Shown: one piece after another, positions 24,025 to 26,049 of the stretch
Position numbering within the stretch: the first letter of the stretch is position 1
How the letters are laid out: each line of letters starts with the position of its first letter
Source of the DNA: Erysipelotrichia bacterium
Lineage (GTDB): Bacteria > Bacillota_I > Bacilli_A > Erysipelotrichales > Erysipelotrichaceae
Reading direction: 5' to 3'
Assembly (NCBI GenBank): GCA_009916335.1
Contig: SAAR01000011.1
Coordinates: 1-26,049, forward strand
Length of the DNA: 26,049 nt
Notes under the pieces: model-generated
What the model was told of the DNA's origin: nothing
The model's input: only the letters and a program-made list of their open reading frames with translations
Databases searched by the model: none
Made by a program: the position numbers and the translations under genes

Positions 24025-24053
24025 AATATACCATAAGATAAAATCCATCGCAA
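24025..24053 (-). promoter_or_regulatory. Promoter of the structured RNA
   Basis: TTGCGA (24048-24053), 17 bp, TATATT (24025-24030) on the minus strand. It would start transcription near 24018, at the beginning of the hairpin chain. Confidence 0.5.
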
Positions 24054-24092
24054 ATTATTTTTGCAAAGATAATACCACTTTATATTTTTTTA

Positions 24093-24398
24093 TTACAATT
24101 TCTTACCAATCTTTTTAAGCAGTATTCCATTGCAAAAAAGATTAATCACTATGACAATTATACCTCCTACAAAAAACACATAATTCGTATCTATTAAGGA
24201 ACTCCAATCATTGATTGTAACCTGATAACTGATATACCATATTTGCAACAATAAAGAAATCATGCAAAATGTAAAGCTAAGCATCATAAGCCAAAGATTT
24301 CGTTTATAATTATTTCCTTTGAAATTGCACCACAATGGAATAATCCAAGAAATAAGTCCCAACAAAATACTACCAACATTCAATATTCCATAATCCAT
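24093..24398 (-). CDS. Small multi-pass membrane protein of unknown function
   Basis: 101 aa from the ATG at 24398 (GGGAGG 8-9 nt upstream; a longer frame to 24425 begins without a ribosome binding site). It has about four hydrophobic helices: NVGSILLGLISWIIPLW, a second around LWLMMLSFTFCMISLLLQIW, and a C-terminal pair in VFFVGGIIVIVINLFCNGIL. The end is KKIGKKL, consistent with a cytoplasmic tail. It lies 107 bp downstream of copy B of the tandem family on the same strand and could be cotranscribed with it. No family recognised. Confidence 0.6.
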   Translation of the reverse strand: MDYGILNVGSILLGLISWIIPLWCNFKGNNYKRNLWLMMLSFTFCMISLLLQIWYISYQVTINDWSSLIDTNYVFFVGGIIVIVINLFCNGILLKKIGKKL

Positions 24399-24505
24399 TA
24401 TAATTTCCTCCCTTTTCATGAACAAGCATACGCATCCTATATATTTTATATCTACTTTTTTAGACTTTTATCTTTTTGAATTTTATCAATCTAAACTTTT
24501 TATTT

Positions 24506-24835
24506 TTACTTTTTGCCATGATGTCTCCATTTGTTTCTCTCTTTTACTTCATAATATGCTTCCAAGCAATCCTCACGATCTTCTATATCATCACTGTCTG
24601 CTCTCCAATACCATTCATCTACCACTTTCAAAAACCAACTACTGTCAGGAAACTCCCATATAGCAACACCGAAAGCAGTAAATGCATTTTGAGAGTCAGG
24701 TGCGGAATACACTCCTTTCTCTATTTTCTTAATGCCACGCTTTGCAAAAAAAATATCTATTACTTCGTAACACTCTTTTATATCATAGTTATTAGCGATT
24801 GCCTTTTCTTCACTTAAAAACACTTCCATCATCAT
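24506..24835 (-). CDS. Tandem-family protein, copy B (unknown function)
   Basis: 109 aa. Its N-terminal half (KECYEVID to GIKKIEKGVYSAPDSQNAF) is closest to copy E, and both share a palindromic leader hairpin. The following FGVA is shared with copy C. The variable patches read WEFPDSSWF and RADSDDIED. The C-terminus is basic (KWRHHGKK). AAAGG precedes the start. It is the last of the four-gene tandem run E-D-C-B. Confidence 0.75.
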   Translation of the reverse strand: MMMEVFLSEEKAIANNYDIKECYEVIDIFFAKRGIKKIEKGVYSAPDSQNAFTAFGVAIWEFPDSSWFLKVVDEWYWRADSDDIEDREDCLEAYYEVKERNKWRHHGKK

Positions 24836-24858
24836 AATTAATTACAACCTTTCTTCTT

Positions 24859-24878
24859 AGGTGGCAGAAATGCCACCT
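24859..24878. repeat. Leader palindrome of copy B
   Basis: AGGTGGCA / TGCCACCT is a perfect 8-bp stem with loop GAAA on the plus strand (TTTC on the transcribed strand). It sits 23 nt upstream of the copy B start and is repeated at 25963-25982 with the loop inverted. Confidence 0.75.
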
Positions 24879-24906
24879 AGCAAATAAAACAACTATATTT
24901 CTTAGG

Positions 24907-25224
24907 TTAGCGTTTTCGTTCATTTCTGCTTTTTACCTTATAATATACTTCTATGCAATCTTCACGATCCTCAATAGCATCACTTTCAAAACGGAGATAC
25001 CATTCATCAACGATCTTTAAAAACCAAGAACTTCGTGGAAATTTTCCAGTTGCCACCCCAAAGGCAGTAAATGCATTTTGAGAGTCTGGTGCGGAATACA
25101 CTCCTTCCGCTACTTTCTTAATGCCACGTTTTGCAAAAAAATTATCTATTACTTCATGGCACTGATTAATATCATAGTTATTAGCAATTGCCTTTTCTTC
25201 ACTTAAAAACACTTCCATCATCAT
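24907..25224 (-). CDS. Tandem-family protein, copy C (unknown function)
   Basis: 105 aa. INQC is shared with copy D, VAEGVYSA with copy A, and FGVA with copy B, so it is a mosaic. The variable patches are GKFPRSSWF and RFESDAIED. The otherwise constant DEWYW reads DEWYL. It ends with a basic tail, SRNERKR. AGAGG precedes the start; the gap from copy D is 32 nt, so it is cotranscribed. Confidence 0.75.
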   Translation of the reverse strand: MMMEVFLSEEKAIANNYDINQCHEVIDNFFAKRGIKKVAEGVYSAPDSQNAFTAFGVATGKFPRSSWFLKIVDEWYLRFESDAIEDREDCIEVYYKVKSRNERKR

Positions 25225-25256
25225 AATTAAATACCTCTTTTTTGTATAAACAATGA

Positions 25257-25580
25257 CTACTTTTTGCCATATTCTCCACTTTCTTTTAAAAATTCATAAT
25301 ATTCTTTTAAACAATCATCTCGATCCTCAATAGCATCACTACTTGATCTCCAATACCATTCATCTACTACTTTTAAAAACCAGCTTGATTTAATAAACTT
25401 CCCTACTGCGACGCTAAATGCAGTAAACGCATTTTGTGAATCAGGTGCATAATACACTCCTTCCTCTATTTTTTTAACGCCACGTTTTGCAAAAAAATTA
25501 TCTATTACTTCATAGCACTGATTAATATCATAGTTATTAGCAATTGCCTTTTCTTCACTTAAAAACACTTCCATCATCAT
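25257..25580 (-). CDS. Tandem-family protein, copy D (unknown function)
   Basis: 107 aa from the first ATG of the conserved ATGATGATGG; a TTG two codons upstream is in frame but less likely. The patches are GKFIKSSWF and RSSSDAIEDRDD, the latter shared with copy E. GVYYAPDS differs from GVYSAPDS of the others. The tail is LKESGEYGKK. AAAGGAAG precedes the start. It lies 32 nt after copy E. Confidence 0.75.
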   Translation of the reverse strand: MMMEVFLSEEKAIANNYDINQCYEVIDNFFAKRGVKKIEEGVYYAPDSQNAFTAFSVAVGKFIKSSWFLKVVDEWYWRSSSDAIEDRDDCLKEYYEFLKESGEYGKK

Positions 25581-25612
25581 AATCAAATACTTCCTTTCAA
25601 ATAAAACAATGA

Positions 25613-25939
25613 CTACTTTTTCTTAGATTTCCCCTTTTTCTTGTTTTGAAATTTATAATATGCTTCTAAACAATCATCTCGATCCTCAATAGCATCACTA
25701 CTTGATCTCCAATACCATTCATCTACCACTTTCAAAAACCAACATGATTCAACAAACTTTCCTACTGCGACACTAAATGCAGTAAACGCATTTTGTGAGT
25801 CAGGTGCGGAATACACACCTTTCTCTATTTTCTTAATACCTCGTTTTGCAAAAAAATTATCTATTACTTCGTAACACTCTTTTATATCATAGTTATTAGC
25901 AATTGCTTTTTCTTCACTTAAAAACACTTCCATCATCAT
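25613..25939 (-). CDS. Tandem-family protein, copy E (unknown function)
   Basis: 108 aa, first gene of the tandem run, with AAAGGGG before the start. It has the common N-terminus MMMEVFLSEEKAIANNYDI, helix ECYEVIDNFFAKRGIKK, the GVYSAPDSQNAFTAFSVAV strand/helix segment, patch GKFVESCWF, core LKVVDEWYWR, patch SSSDAIEDRDDCL, and a lysine-rich tail KKKGKSKKK. No signal peptide, membrane helix or enzymatic motif is seen. The highly kept Trp/Tyr core (WFLKVVDEWYW) suggests a binding surface. The function is unknown. Confidence 0.75.
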   Translation of the reverse strand: MMMEVFLSEEKAIANNYDIKECYEVIDNFFAKRGIKKIEKGVYSAPDSQNAFTAFSVAVGKFVESCWFLKVVDEWYWRSSSDAIEDRDDCLEAYYKFQNKKKGKSKKK

Positions 25940-25962
25940 TATAAATTATCCCCTTTCTTTTT

Positions 25963-25982
25963 AGGTGGCATTTCTGCCACCT
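25963..25982. repeat. Leader palindrome of copy E
   Basis: AGGTGGCA / TGCCACCT with loop TTTC on the plus strand (GAAA on the transcribed strand), 23 nt upstream of the copy E start. Same stem as 24859-24878 with the loop flipped. Confidence 0.75.
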
Positions 25983-26010
25983 TCTAATTAATCGAGCTTT
26001 ATCACTCAAT

Positions 26011-26040
26011 ATTATATACTACAAAGATGAATAAATACAA
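26011..26040 (-). promoter_or_regulatory. Promoter of the tandem run E-D-C-B
   Basis: TTGTAT (26035-26040), 18 bp, TATAAT (26011-26016) on the minus strand. The leader hairpin would be within the 5' untranslated region. Confidence 0.5.
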
Positions 26041-26049
26041 TCACAGCAA

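Noticed and set aside
24418..24817. Plus-strand frames of 81 and 113 codons
   Set aside because: They are antisense shadows of tandem copy B and contain no start signals.
24840..25982. CRISPR array or transposon with terminal inverted repeats in the right-hand repeats
   Set aside because: The repeat units are ~330-bp genes, not short repeats with spacers, and the two palindromes are gene leaders without a transposase or target duplication.

Overview
This is an AT-rich, low-GC Firmicutes chromosome segment that uses the standard genetic code. The gut class Erysipelotrichia is my best guess. It rests on a short ProB, a DapH-type lysine pathway, a glmS ribozyme, a lysine riboswitch and codon use; no rRNA is present to confirm it. 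The window has three parts.

(1) Positions 1-7300 are an accessory region read almost entirely on the minus strand. It holds three polymorphic-toxin/immunity pairs in which every toxin tip is broken and every immunity gene is intact. The toxins are a Tox-REase-5-like nuclease (1154-1641), a colicin D-like tRNase (5259-5912) and a DNA/RNA non-specific endonuclease (6492-7039). Their immunity genes are 449-1138, 4819-5259 and 6056-6478. Between them lie a lipoprotein, small membrane and membrane-anchored proteins, a surface-protein fragment, a duplicated gene end and a twice-used hairpin element. I read this as a toxin graveyard kept for immunity.

(2) Positions 7167-22792 are a housekeeping core. 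It contains glmS with its ribozyme, proBA, typA, a secreted polysaccharide deacetylase, an RlmB/TrmH-type RNA methyltransferase and a PH-like protein flanked by 80-bp direct repeats. The five-gene operon lysA-dapF-dapA-dapB-dapH follows, under a lysine riboswitch with a visible terminator/antiterminator. Last come a diacylglycerol kinase-family lipid kinase and a divergent Zn-ribbon/Nudix/acetyltransferase fusion. glmS, the deacetylase and the DAP genes all bear on the cell wall: glucosamine-6-phosphate, diaminopimelate/lysine and glycan deacetylation.

(3) Positions 22793-26049 are accessory again. They hold a 37-codon remnant resembling the N-terminus of a DUF4143-type AAA ATPase. They also hold a strongly structured ~345-nt RNA locus with its own promoter and intrinsic terminator, resembling the right end/omega-RNA of an IS200/IS605 element without its tnpB. 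A small membrane protein follows, together with five paralogous ~105-aa proteins of unknown function. Four of the five are in tandem. They have near-identical N-termini, two short variable patches and mosaic relationships. The RNA locus and the tandem family are the least explained parts of the window.
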